From a virus: a DNA stretch of 54,404 nucleotides. The translations under genes were made by a program, and so were the position numbers. Positions 7,011-13,762 of the stretch are shown here, in pieces. Within the stretch, counting starts at the first letter, position 1. Each line of letters starts with the position of its first letter. The stretch covers positions 1 to 54,404 of IMG/VR virus record IMGVR_UViG_3300005466_000031; one strand, written 5' to 3'. The notes under the pieces are model-generated. The model was not told where the DNA came from, did no database searches, and saw nothing but the letters and a program-made list of their open reading frames with translations.

Positions 7011-7826
7011 GTGACTCGGCGAGAGCGGGATTCTGAGGGCGTGTGGGCCAAGATTATCCGGGCAGAGGAACACCTCGCAGCGATAAAGGCAGAGGTCGCT
7101 CTCTACGGGGAACTTGATCCATATGACCTGATTCGCGAGTTCAACGACGAGGGAACCGAATGCACCGTACGCCTCGTCATCTTGGAGGAACCGACTATCC
7201 GGCTCCCGCTTCTGATCGGTGACTTCGCCCACAATCTCCGCTCGGCCCTCGACCATCTCGCCGCGTGGCTCGTCGCCCGCAACAACGGAACGGTGACCGA
7301 AGAAACGACCTTCCCGATCCGAGTTGACCTCGTCAACAAGAGAGGCCGTCCGTGGTCCGGCCCTGTAACCATCACCCCGCCCGTCTCCGACGAAGCCATG
7401 GCAGTGATCGAGCCGTTGCAGCCGTACCACGGAGGGGACACGGCAGCGAGGAACAAACTTGCCCTGCTGCGCAGCATCAACAACGCCGACAAGCACCGCA
7501 ACCTCCTGGTCGCGTCCTCCTTCATGGCCGATGCAGATGTGGGCGTCTTCCTCTACGGGAAGCGCCTTGCCTTCCAGCACGTTACCGGTCGGTTCTATGA
7601 CGGCGCAGTATTCGCGGTCTACCAGTTCACTGAACCTATCCCCCTGAGCGTGCGGAACCATGTGCAAGTGAAGGCGTACGCCCACCCGCTCGTAACGCTC
7701 TCCGATATCAGCCTGCCAGGCCGTTATCCTGTCGTGGAGACGCTGACCGCGATCCTCGACTACGTGCGAGACGAAGTCGTCCGGCCCATCGAACAGGCCG
7801 AGGCGACGCGCGGACCGATCTTGTGA
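7011..7826 (+). CDS. HEPN-like protein (candidate defence or toxin-type moron)
   Basis: 271 residues, GTG start at 7011 (a six-codon ATG ORF lies just upstream at 6994). The core is LIGDFAHNLRSALDHLAAWL; RSALDH fits the R-x4-H motif of HEPN ribonuclease domains. LRSINNADKHRNLL follows in the middle. Proteins with this helix pair are widespread in bacteria and mostly uncharacterised. Base composition is visibly less GC-rich than in neighbours, and the gene stands alone between two hairpins, both signs of transfer. Nuclease activity is inference; it may be a non-catalytic relative. Confidence 0.6.
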   Translation: MTRRERDSEGVWAKIIRAEEHLAAIKAEVALYGELDPYDLIREFNDEGTECTVRLVILEEPTIRLPLLIGDFAHNLRSALDHLAAWLVARNNGTVTEETTFPIRVDLVNKRGRPWSGPVTITPPVSDEAMAVIEPLQPYHGGDTAARNKLALLRSINNADKHRNLLVASSFMADADVGVFLYGKRLAFQHVTGRFYDGAVFAVYQFTEPIPLSVRNHVQVKAYAHPLVTLSDISLPGRYPVVETLTAILDYVRDEVVRPIEQAEATRGPIL

Positions 7827-7855
7827 GTCGGGGCGTCTCATGACATCGCCCCGAC
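7827..7855 (+). terminator. Terminator of the HEPN-like gene
   Basis: GTCGGGGCG (7827-7835) pairs perfectly with CGCCCCGAC (7847-7855), directly after the stop codon and followed by CAAAAA. On the opposite strand it would end in a T-run, so it may also stop leftward transcripts. Confidence 0.65.
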
Positions 7856-7867
7856 CAAAAACCTGTC

Positions 7868-7935
7868 ACACCCTGCCTGTAGATTCAGGGTGTCAGCAAA
7901 TAGCGGCGCCCGCGAGGCTGGAACCTCCGGGCGCC
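7868..7935 (+). promoter_or_regulatory. Two further hairpins in the leader of the 7958 gene
   Basis: ACACCCTG/CAGGGTGT (7868-7875, 7886-7893) and GGCGCCCG/CGGGCGCC (7905-7912, 7928-7935, the latter extended inward by GAGG/CCTC). With the terminator at 7827 this makes three hairpins in about 110 bases before a small gene. They may be an attenuator, operators or remains of a mobile-element end. Confidence 0.45.
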
Positions 7936-7957
7936 TGGACCAAGAGGACGCAACCTC

Positions 7958-8290
7958 ATGGCCGAGGCCAAGGTAACACCCGCGCGCGACGCGGAACATG
8001 TCCGGCTCCTGCTCGACGTGCCCGAGGTTCGGGCGCTGGTCAGGGAGCTGGACGACGCCCGCTGGACGGGCCGCACGGGCTACGGCTCCCGTGCGCTGGT
8101 CGGCATGGCGTTCGTGAAGGCCGTGTACGCGCTGCCGACGTGGACCCGCACGGTGCGCCTCGTGCGCGACCATGCGGCGCTGCGCGGCGTGCGCGGCCTC
8201 GACCGGGTGCGCGTCCACGCGGACCTGACGATCCTCGCCCGCCTTGCCACCGCGCTCGCCAAGGCCAAGGCTGTGCCGCTCGCAGCGTAG
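7958..8290 (+). CDS. Stand-alone transposase N-terminal (DUF772-like) domain protein
   Basis: 110 residues, ATG start. LDVPEVRALVRELDDARWTG followed by GYGSRALVGMAFVKAVYALPTWTRTVRLVRDHAAL closely resembles the N-terminal domain of IS5/IS1182-type actinobacterial transposases (DUF772/InsH N-terminus). No DDE catalytic domain follows and the ORF ends cleanly. It is either a decayed element or a domesticated DNA-binding domain. It lies downstream of three hairpins. Confidence 0.65.
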   Translation: MAEAKVTPARDAEHVRLLLDVPEVRALVRELDDARWTGRTGYGSRALVGMAFVKAVYALPTWTRTVRLVRDHAALRGVRGLDRVRVHADLTILARLATALAKAKAVPLAA

Positions 8291-8295
8291 GCGGG

Positions 8296-8667
8296 TCATC
8301 GCGACCCTCGCGAGTAGCGTCGCGCGGCATGGGCGAGGAACTTCGGAAGGCGCAGGTACGCGACGCATTGGGTCTGCTCACCGCGATGCGCGACCAGCAG
8401 CCCGACACGCTGACCGCCTACCTGGCGGACACCAGCAGCCCAGCCGAGCAGGTGCAGCGCCTTCTCGGACTGGTCGGCGTCGCGAACCTGCTGGTCCAGT
8501 GGGTCGCGAAGGTCACCGGCAAGAGCGAGCGCGAGGTGTTGCAGGACTTGGCGCTCCTGATCCAGTGACGCCGGGGTGCGCGGCCCGAACAGTCGCTCAC
8601 CGATCCTGTCGGCGAACGCCGCTGCCTCGCGTACGTCGGCGATGAAGCGCGCCTCGTCTGGCGTCAT
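8296..8667 (-). CDS. Possible gene antisense to 8329-8568
   Basis: The ATG at 8667 overlaps the stop of the 8664-9461 gene as ATGA, the normal coupling in this genome. The first 37 residues (MTPDEARFIADVREAAAFAD) look like a genuine protein. The rest, to 123 residues, runs antisense through all of the 8329-8568 gene and looks like shadow sequence. Either a real convergent overlap exists or the true stop was lost. Confidence 0.4.
   Translation of the reverse strand: MTPDEARFIADVREAAAFADRIGERLFGPRTPASLDQERQVLQHLALALAGDLRDPLDQQVRDADQSEKALHLLGWAAGVRQVGGQRVGLLVAHRGEQTQCVAYLRLPKFLAHAARRYSRGSR
8315..8320 (+). promoter_or_regulatory. Candidate -10 box for the 8329 gene
   Basis: TAGCGT, eight bases before the ATG. 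No clear -35 box (GGGTCA at 8293-8298 is the nearest). Spacing fits the leaderless pattern seen elsewhere in this genome. Confidence 0.35.
8329..8568 (+). CDS. Small helical protein
   Basis: 79 residues, ATG start behind a -10-like box. Two helical halves: KAQVRDALGLLTAMRDQQPD and SPAEQVQRLLGLVGVANLLV, ending in a segment (TGKSEREVLQDLALLIQ) typical of small phage regulatory or adaptor proteins. No family recognised. It is the last rightward gene of this unit. Confidence 0.6.
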   Translation: MGEELRKAQVRDALGLLTAMRDQQPDTLTAYLADTSSPAEQVQRLLGLVGVANLLVQWVAKVTGKSEREVLQDLALLIQ

Positions 8668-9461
8668 GGCCGACCAAGCCGACGGGCGAGTGTTACCTCA
8701 CCCGTTTCGCCGGTCGAATCGCCGAACCCTCCAAGGGAGACCGGGCGAAGGTCGGCGACCGGACAGCCGCTGTTTACGTCGTCGCCGAACGGACGCCAGA
8801 CGCCGTTCCCGGCGACGCGCCCGAAGTACACCCCGAGCCGTCCGTCCCGGTGCGCCACCGGCTGGCCCGGCGTCAACGCGGCGGCGTCGCGGGCCAGCCG
8901 TTCCAGGTCTCCCTCGGAGTCGTCGTAGGTGAGGGCGGGCCCAGTCAGTGTCGTCGCGGGCAAGTCCACCGCGAAGTCTCCGCCCTCGGCTTCTCGCCGG
9001 AGCGTGCCCTGCCCGCCGTCCCGCGCTGCGGCCAGGTGCTCGCCGCGCTCGATGGCGTCGGCGATGAGGACGCTACCCGCCGCCTCGCGAAGCCAGGTCA
9101 CGACAGCGGCCCGCTCCTGCGCTGCCTCGCTGCCCTCCGGCACAAGCCGGGCCAGCGGACGGACGGGCACCCCAGCGTTGCTGGGTCGGACCGGTGTCGA
9201 GCCACTCCACCAAGTCCCATCGGCGTAGAGGTATATCTCCCCCACCGCGTCCTGAACCACGTCGCCCTGCTGCCACTCGGGCTCCGGCTCCTCGCGAGGC
9301 TCCGGGTCCGGCAGTAGTTCGGCGGGCAGGGCGACCCGGCGCTGGTACTCGTCGCGGAGCATGACGTCCTCGTCGCCGTCCTCCGGCTCGTCCGGCAACT
9401 CGACCGTCAGCCGGTGCCCGTTGAGCACCACCACGTCACCGACTGCGAAGCGTTCGCTCAT
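8664..9461 (-). CDS. Hypothetical protein with beta-rich modules
   Basis: 265 residues; the ATG at 9461 lies six bases after a -10-like box. Segments: an SH3/KOW-like start (RFAVGDVVVLNGHRLTVELP), an acidic Pro/Glu linker, a second small beta module (QQGDVVQDAVGEIYLYADG), a helical middle and a third beta module (VAHRDGRLGVYFGRVAGNGVW). The repeated modules of about 40 residues with GDVV starts suggest an adaptor or nucleic-acid-associated protein. Function unknown. Confidence 0.6.
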   Translation of the reverse strand: MSERFAVGDVVVLNGHRLTVELPDEPEDGDEDVMLRDEYQRRVALPAELLPDPEPREEPEPEWQQGDVVQDAVGEIYLYADGTWWSGSTPVRPSNAGVPVRPLARLVPEGSEAAQERAAVVTWLREAAGSVLIADAIERGEHLAAARDGGQGTLRREAEGGDFAVDLPATTLTGPALTYDDSEGDLERLARDAAALTPGQPVAHRDGRLGVYFGRVAGNGVWRPFGDDVNSGCPVADLRPVSLGGFGDSTGETGEVTLARRLGRP

Positions 9462-9467
9462 GAGGCC

Positions 9468-9496
9468 ATCTTCCCCTCGGCCCGCCCGACTGTCAA
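9468..9496 (-). promoter_or_regulatory. Leftward promoter with conserved upstream element
   Basis: -35 TTGACA at 9491-9496, 17 bases, -10 GAAGAT at 9468-9473, six bases to the ATG at 9461. The -35 box ends the shared element CGTCGGGCGCACTTGAC. Confidence 0.6.
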
Positions 9497-9520
9497 GTGC
9501 GCCCGACGTGTCGTGGTCCG

Positions 9521-9631
9521 TCACAGCCCCTGCGGGTACTCTCTCGGGTAGACGCCGTACCGCTCCTTGTACACCTCGCGGTAGAGGGCCTCGCGGACGC
9601 GCTGCTCGTCGGCCTCATAGATGTCCGTCAC
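9521..9631 (-). CDS. Microprotein, 36 residues
   Basis: GTG start overlapping the upstream stop (GTGA). One acidic/basic helix (ADEQRVREALYREVYKERYG), then YPREYPQGL. Last gene of the leftward unit that starts at 11670; its stop lies just above the promoter at 9496. Confidence 0.5.
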   Translation of the reverse strand: MTDIYEADEQRVREALYREVYKERYGVYPREYPQGL

Positions 9632-9840
9632 AGCGCGACCAGGGCCTCGTCCAGCGCGTCCTCCTGCCGCCGGGCCGACGAGTGCAGGTGCCGCACCGGG
9701 GCCGTCTCGGCGGCGAGGGTGCGGATGTCGGTGCCGCGGAGCCGGGCGGACTCGGTGAGGAGCTGGTAGCCGAGGTCCCGGTAGCGGTCGGCGAGTGCGA
9801 GGCGCCGCCGGTTGGCGGTGCGCGCCGGGTCAGCGCCCAT
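9628..9840 (-). CDS. Small basic helical protein
   Basis: 70 residues, ATG at 9840. Very Arg-rich (TANRRRLALADRYRDLGYQL) with amphipathic helices and a C-terminal QEDALDEALVAL. Could bind nucleic acid. No family recognised. Coupled to the next gene by GTGA. Confidence 0.5.
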   Translation of the reverse strand: MGADPARTANRRRLALADRYRDLGYQLLTESARLRGTDIRTLAAETAPVRHLHSSARRQEDALDEALVAL

Positions 9841-9955
9841 CGCCAGTCTCCCGGCTGTTCGCGGCGGCACGACGGCTCGACCAGACGAGCTGGGTCTGCG
9901 GCTCACCCGGCATCACGTCATGGCCGTAGTCGATGCCCTCGACCAGAAACTCCAC
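9830..9955 (-). CDS. Microprotein, 41 residues
   Basis: GTG at 9955 inside the end of the upstream gene; overlaps the next start by 11 bases. Sequence EFLVEGIDYGHDVMPGEPQT then a basic tail. Support comes only from the close overlaps and sensible codon use. Confidence 0.4.
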   Translation of the reverse strand: MEFLVEGIDYGHDVMPGEPQTQLVWSSRRAAANSRETGDGR

Positions 9956-10137
9956 TTCTCGTGCGGGTAACCGCCCGGCTCGTCCGATAAGTCGATCTTC
10001 GGATGCTCGGCGGCCACCGCTCGCAGAACCGCCGCCAGTGCGTGAGCGTACGGTGCCCCCGACCGCGAGAGGGAGGCGTCCAAGATCGCGGCGTCCCGCT
10101 TGATTCCCTCGGCCCACTCCGTCAGGTCACGCACCAC
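9913..10137 (-). CDS. Small helical hypothetical protein
   Basis: 74 residues, tandem GTG codons at 10137. RDLTEWAEGIKRDAAILDAS and ALAAVLRAVAAEHP resemble the many short helical proteins of actinophage early regions. Function unknown. Confidence 0.5.
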   Translation of the reverse strand: MVRDLTEWAEGIKRDAAILDASLSRSGAPYAHALAAVLRAVAAEHPKIDLSDEPGGYPHEKWSFWSRASTTAMT

Positions 10138-10468
10138 GGCGGGTCTCCTCGGTTCGCAGGGACGCCACAAGGTCAGCGGCGCGGTTCCAGCCGCGCGCGG
10201 CGCCTTCGGTCAGCTCGGCGGGTGCGATCCCTGGCAATGCTCGGCTCGCCGTCTCAGCCGCGTCCCGTAGCGCCTTCTCTGCCCGGTCCAGGGCCGCACG
10301 CTCGGCAAGAGGCCAGACGGCGGCGACCACGGCGGCTGACACATCGCGGGTCCTGGCGCAGCGGACGCACCCGTCATCGAAGCCGGTGCAGGTGTCAAAG
10401 CCGTAGGCGATCTCGGCTCGCGCCGCTTCGACGGCTTGCTCTCTCAGGTCCGGTGCCTCAGCGCCCAT
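10127..10468 (-). CDS. Hypothetical protein with Cys cluster
   Basis: 113 residues, ATG start. Helical start (REQAVEAARAEIAYG), a Cys segment (TCTGFDDGCVRCART) that may bind metal, then a long helix (VVAAVWPLAERAALDRAEKA). Similar in build to the next two upstream genes, which suggests paralogy. Function unknown. Confidence 0.5.
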   Translation of the reverse strand: MGAEAPDLREQAVEAARAEIAYGFDTCTGFDDGCVRCARTRDVSAAVVAAVWPLAERAALDRAEKALRDAAETASRALPGIAPAELTEGAARGWNRAADLVASLRTEETRRGA

Positions 10469-10940
10469 CGTCGCTCCCCTCCCCGGAAGCCGCCGCGCAC
10501 TGCGAGCAGTCGATCAAGTCGATGCCCGGCGGGGCGTGCTCGCAAGTTGTTCGGTCCGTTTCCTCCGCGCCGGACGCAACAACTTCGGCCCCGGCGTCAC
10601 CGGCAAGAGCAGCGCGGAGCGCGACATAGGGGTTGTAGTCCCCGGCTTCCTCGTACTCGCCGAGGATGTCCAGAGTTCCGGCGATCCGCCGCTGCGGGTC
10701 GGCCAGGGCAGCAGCAAGGCGGGTGCACTCGGCCTGCTTCTCGATGCCGATTGTGAACGCTTCGCGCCATCCTTCGCGCTGGGCCCGTAGGTGAGCCGTG
10801 ACCTCCGGGGCGTTCAGGGCAGCGCGGGCCATCGCCTCGGACGATGACGTGGTCATCCGCGCCTCGTAGACCGCGCGACCGGCGGCTTCAGCCACGTCGT
10901 CCGGCCATAGCGGGCCGGGTGGGGCAGAGGACTCGGTCAC
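10458..10940 (-). CDS. Hypothetical helical protein with C-terminal Cys motif
   Basis: 160 residues, GTG at 10940 overlapping the upstream stop (GTGA). Helical N-terminal half (DDVAEAAGRAVYEARM, EAMARAALNAPEV), coiled-coil-like middle (EKQAECTRLAAALAD), and a C-terminus with three Cys (CEHAPPGIDLIDCSQC). Related in composition to 10127-10468 and 11083-11463. Function unknown. Confidence 0.5.
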   Translation of the reverse strand: MTESSAPPGPLWPDDVAEAAGRAVYEARMTTSSSEAMARAALNAPEVTAHLRAQREGWREAFTIGIEKQAECTRLAAALADPQRRIAGTLDILGEYEEAGDYNPYVALRAALAGDAGAEVVASGAEETDRTTCEHAPPGIDLIDCSQCAAASGEGSDDGR

Positions 10941-11086
10941 GTCGCGGCTCCTTCGCGCTCCGTCGTCCACGTCGGACACTGCTCGTCAGCGCAGCGCCTC
11001 ATGACGACCGGATTGCCTGGACCTCGTGACTCGCGGCCCTTGCAGCCCATCGGACCGCCACACGTCGGGCACGTCTCCCCGCTCAT
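10937..11086 (-). CDS. Zinc-ribbon microprotein
   Basis: 49 residues, ATG at 11086, coupled on both sides (ATGA upstream, GTGA downstream). CPTCGGPMGCKGRE, then RRCADEQCPTW, supplies two Cys pairs for one zinc ribbon. Such proteins usually bind nucleic acid or a protein partner; target unknown. Confidence 0.6.
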   Translation of the reverse strand: MSGETCPTCGGPMGCKGRESRGPGNPVVMRRCADEQCPTWTTEREGAAT

Positions 11087-11463
11087 CCCGCCTCCGGTGT
11101 CTCAGGGCTCGCGCCGGTCCACTGCTCGATCAGGTCAGCCGCCGCGAGGAAGCGGTGAGCGTCGATGACCTCGGCCGCCGCCCACGCGGAGTTGCCAGAG
11201 GTCCGCGCCGCATCGGCCGCGTCCCGCTTGCCCTGCGCGTACGCTCGGAGTCGTTCGGCGATGCCCCTCCCGGCGGTCCTCTGCCCGGAGCGCCATGCGG
11301 AGAGGCAGGCGGCATCGAACTCGGACTCTACGACGCCGTTCGCGAGGACGAGACCCGCCGCGTAGGTAGCGGGGCCATCGACCATCGACGCGATCCGGCG
11401 CGCAGCGGCGTCTACCGCCTCGTCGCTGAACCTCGGGGTGGGGGAACGGCGGACCTCAGTCAC
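11083..11463 (-). CDS. Hypothetical helical protein
   Basis: 126 residues, GTG start at 11463. SDEAVDAAARRIASMVDG, LSAWRSGQRTAGRGIAERL and EVIDAHRFLAAADLIEQW form amphipathic helices. No family recognised. Overlaps the upstream gene by eight bases. Confidence 0.5.
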   Translation of the reverse strand: MTEVRRSPTPRFSDEAVDAAARRIASMVDGPATYAAGLVLANGVVESEFDAACLSAWRSGQRTAGRGIAERLRAYAQGKRDAADAARTSGNSAWAAAEVIDAHRFLAAADLIEQWTGASPETPEAG

Positions 11464-11656
11464 TCCGGCCCGCCCTCTCCCGGCGCATCTTCCGCAGATA
11501 CCCGGCGTGCGCCGCCACCGCTATCGCCCGGCGCACCGGGTCCGTCTCCGTCTGCGCGGCCCGGCCCCACTCGTCGGCGAGCGCCGCCGTCTCCGGGCTC
11601 GGCGGCAGCCCGCCCCGGCGTCCGTAGGTGAACGGTACGTCCGGCAGGGTGGTCAT
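11456..11656 (-). CDS. Small hypothetical protein, first main gene of the leftward unit
   Basis: 66 residues. The ATG at 11656 overlaps the stop of a five-codon leader ORF (ATGA). Pro-rich start, then helices (ETAALADEWGRAAQTE, RRAIAVAAHAGYLRKMRRER). Function unknown. Confidence 0.55.
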   Translation of the reverse strand: MTTLPDVPFTYGRRGGLPPSPETAALADEWGRAAQTETDPVRRAIAVAAHAGYLRKMRRERAGRSD

Positions 11657-11670
11657 CGGGTTCCGCTCAT
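11653..11670 (-). CDS. Candidate five-residue leader peptide MSGTR
   Basis: ATG at 11670, six bases after the -10 box, hence at the predicted transcript 5' end; its TGA overlaps the ATG at 11656. Translation of this mini-ORF would load ribosomes for the next gene. Confidence 0.35.
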   Translation of the reverse strand: MSGTR

Positions 11671-11676
11671 GCCGGA

Positions 11677-11706
11677 ACGCTACCGGACCCCGGGCTTGCC
11701 CGTCAA
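11677..11706 (-). promoter_or_regulatory. Leftward promoter with conserved upstream element
   Basis: -35 TTGACG at 11701-11706, 18 bases, -10 TAGCGT at 11677-11682, six bases to an ATG. Upstream element CGTCGGCCGCCCTTGAC. Confidence 0.7.
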
Positions 11707-11773
11707 GGGCGGCCGACGTGGCCCCTGTGGACAGGCTGTCCACACCCTGTGGACTACCGCTTGTCGGCCAGAC

Positions 11774-11802
11774 TTGACAGCACGCGGGGTGGCGCGTAGC
11801 GT
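11774..11802 (+). promoter_or_regulatory. Rightward promoter with conserved upstream element
   Basis: -35 TTGACA at 11774-11779, 17 bases, -10 TAGCGT at 11797-11802. The shared element reads TGTCGGCCAGACTTGAC. Unlike the others it has a leader of about 37 bases with a GAGGGAG ribosome site before the ATG at 11846. Confidence 0.75.
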
Positions 11803-11845
11803 CTGTCGTGAAGGAACCGCAGACCCCAAGTGAGGGAGTGTCGCG

Positions 11846-12103
11846 ATGAGGACCGAGACCTACAGCCGGGACCACGAGGGCACCGACCATGTCCACACGC
11901 TCGCCGGGCAGTCCCTCTGCCACGCCCACCCCGGCGGTGAGAGTGCGCACGGGTACTTTGAGCACGAGCAGGACGTGGCCTACCAGGCGTACGCGACCCC
12001 CTGGGGGCCGACGTACGGTGACCGCACGGGCCGGGACTTCTCCCGCGCCGTGTCCTTCGCGTGCGACCCGTTCAACACGCCCGCCGCGAGCGTGACCCGA
12101 TGA
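11846..12103 (+). CDS. Small His-rich hypothetical protein
   Basis: 85 residues, ATG with GAGGGAG upstream. Many His and acidic residues (DHEGTDHVHTLAG, LCHAHPGGESAHGYFEHEQD), which may bind metal. First gene of the rightward unit 11846-15508. No family recognised. Confidence 0.6.
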   Translation: MRTETYSRDHEGTDHVHTLAGQSLCHAHPGGESAHGYFEHEQDVAYQAYATPWGPTYGDRTGRDFSRAVSFACDPFNTPAASVTR

Positions 12104-12351
12104 GCAGAGTGCCCACCCCGGCACAGACCGGCATCCTCCGCCTGGCATCGCGTGAGGACGGGCCTCACGGCGGCGGCTTCGGACCGCTCGGCGCGGACCG
12201 TCGCCCCTACGACGCCTGCCTACGTCGCGGCTGGACCGAAGAGGTTGCCGTCGAACGCGGCTTCGGCTTGGGCCCTGGGGTGATCTGCCGGATTACCCCG
12301 GCCGGGCGTGACGCGCTCGCGAGCGTGGCAGTGAGGCAAGGGGAAGGCTGA
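12100..12351 (+). CDS. Small winged-helix-like protein
   Basis: 83 residues, ATG overlapping the upstream stop (ATGA). TPAQTGILRLASRE, YDACLRRGWTEE and the wing-like VICRITPAGRDALASV match short phage proteins with a winged-helix fold. A regulatory role is plausible. An 84-base gap with a small hairpin follows. Confidence 0.5.
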   Translation: MSRVPTPAQTGILRLASREDGPHGGGFGPLGADRRPYDACLRRGWTEEVAVERGFGLGPGVICRITPAGRDALASVAVRQGEG

Positions 12352-12435
12352 CCTGCCCGGTGCGGCCCTGTGACCCCCGCAGGGTCGTGCCGAGAAGGCC
12401 AGGCGCACCGAGAGACCCCAGGAAGGGAGTCCGGA

Positions 12436-12792
12436 ATGGCAAGGACCAAGATCGACAAGGACGTGGAGACCGGCGGGATGGTCCGCACGACCGCTGCCGT
12501 CAACGGCCGGGCGATGACGCTCGACCCGCTCGCGCAAGGGCCGCTCGCCGTGACCGCGATCCGGCCGGAGAGCACGCTCCCCTGCGGGCTTCGACAGCAG
12601 TGGATCGATGGCACAGGCGAAGCGGAGGACGGGACACCCGTGACCTTCGACCTTACCTGCGGCGCCGGGGTCGGCTCGCCCTATCTGATCTTGTCCGTGG
12701 AGGGTCACGGCTCCGAGTACGTGGACATGCGCGACGTGATGCAGGGCTGGATCGACGGGCTCTTGGCCCGCGAGAAGGAAGTGTCCTCGTGA
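12436..12792 (+). CDS. Hypothetical protein
   Basis: 118 residues, ATG with GGAAGGGAG upstream. Mostly beta (TTAAVNGRAMTLDPL, VTFDLTCGAGVGSPYLILSV) with a helical, acidic C-terminus (RDVMQGWIDGLLAREKE). Function unknown. Coupled to the next gene by GTGA. Confidence 0.55.
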   Translation: MARTKIDKDVETGGMVRTTAAVNGRAMTLDPLAQGPLAVTAIRPESTLPCGLRQQWIDGTGEAEDGTPVTFDLTCGAGVGSPYLILSVEGHGSEYVDMRDVMQGWIDGLLAREKEVSS

Positions 12793-13109
12793 CCACCACC
12801 ACGGCGGCCAGCGAGGCCCTGGCCCGGCTACGGGAGGTCGTGAAGCCCGGCGAGACCCTGTACGTCACCGAGAAGCGGTCGCGCTCCGGCGACACATGCC
12901 GCATGCAACTGCGCGCCGTCTGGCACCCCGAAGGGGCCAACGTGCTCGCGCGGCTGACCGGCAACATCGCACAGGCACTCGATCTTCAGATGGCCGGAGG
13001 CGACGGGGCGCTCGTCGTCCCTGGCGACGTCACCCTGTCTGACCTGCTCGACCGCCTGTCCGTCGCCCTGTTCGGCGCGCCGGGCCAGATCAAGGGGGAG
13101 TACCTGTAG
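12789..13109 (+). CDS. Hypothetical protein
   Basis: 106 residues, GTG overlapping the upstream stop. AALARLREVVKPGETLYV-like start, basic KRSRSGDTCRMQLRAVW, and a helical C-terminus (LSDLLDRLSVALFG). Function unknown; may work with the preceding gene. Confidence 0.5.
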   Translation: MTTTTAASEALARLREVVKPGETLYVTEKRSRSGDTCRMQLRAVWHPEGANVLARLTGNIAQALDLQMAGGDGALVVPGDVTLSDLLDRLSVALFGAPGQIKGEYL

Positions 13110-13291
13110 TGGCTGCCGTCACCCGTAGCGCGGCCGAGATCGACGCCGTGTTCGACAGGGCACTCCGCGCCTCCCACCTCGGCGACCGGTTCGAGCGTGA
13201 CGACTACGCCGAAGGTGCGCTCGCCACACTCCAATGGATCACAGGGCAGGGCGACGAACCCGAGTTCCGAACCATCGAGGACTACCGGTGA
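13109..13291 (+). CDS. Small acidic helical protein
   Basis: 60 residues, GTG sharing its G with the upstream TAG. RSAAEIDAVFDRALRASHLG and EGALATLQWITGQGDEP. Function unknown. Confidence 0.5.
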   Translation: MAAVTRSAAEIDAVFDRALRASHLGDRFERDDYAEGALATLQWITGQGDEPEFRTIEDYR

Positions 13292-13491
13292 CCGCCCCTC
13301 TGCTCCGGTGGGCACGCTCCGGGGACCGGCGCACCAACCCGGACCGGCGCGGGGCGCTGACGGAGGCCGAGGCCCTGCGAGCCGCCGCCCTGACGGCCCT
13401 GCGCCTCGGTGACGCGGCGGCGGCGGGAAGGCTCGTTGCCGAGTCGGACCTGCTCGACCCGCCGACGGCGGTGCGCCGTGAACATGCGTAG
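13288..13491 (+). CDS. Small Arg/Ala-rich protein
   Basis: 67 residues, GTG overlapping the upstream stop (GTGA). Basic start (RWARSGDRRTNPDRRG), then an Ala/Leu helix (EAEALRAAALTALRLGDAAA). Function unknown. Confidence 0.45.
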   Translation: MTAPLLRWARSGDRRTNPDRRGALTEAEALRAAALTALRLGDAAAAGRLVAESDLLDPPTAVRREHA

Positions 13492-13762
13492 CCGGGTCGC
13501 GGTGGACCTTCTCGCCGGGGGCGCCGTCGTCGCCGGGGCGCTCGCCTTCCCCAGCCACCGGGTGACCCCGCGCACCCCGCTCCAGACGTGCCTCGCCGCC
13601 GCGAACACGCCGGGACCGTCCGGCTTCGCCAGCGAGGTCTGCGAGCCTCTCGCACCGGGCTTTCGGCCCTCCCCGTGGGTGCGGATCGCGGAGACCTGCC
13701 GGACCGCCAGCGAACCGGCGAAGTGCATCCAGGACGAGATCGACAGGGAGAACGCCCGATGA
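13478..13762 (+). CDS. Membrane-anchored or secreted small protein
   Basis: 94 residues, GTG at 13478 (an ATG lies two codons later). Basic start then a hydrophobic stretch (VDLLAGGAVVAGALAF), then a polar part with four Cys (TCLAA, EVCEPL, TCRTA, KCIQDE) that could form disulfides outside the cell. Overlaps both neighbours. Function unknown. Confidence 0.5.
   Translation: MNMRSRVAVDLLAGGAVVAGALAFPSHRVTPRTPLQTCLAAANTPGPSGFASEVCEPLAPGFRPSPWVRIAETCRTASEPAKCIQDEIDRENAR

Noticed and set aside
8700-8730. gtcgaatcgcc resembling a tRNA T-arm
   Set aside because: No matching stems around it and it lies in the 8664-9461 gene.
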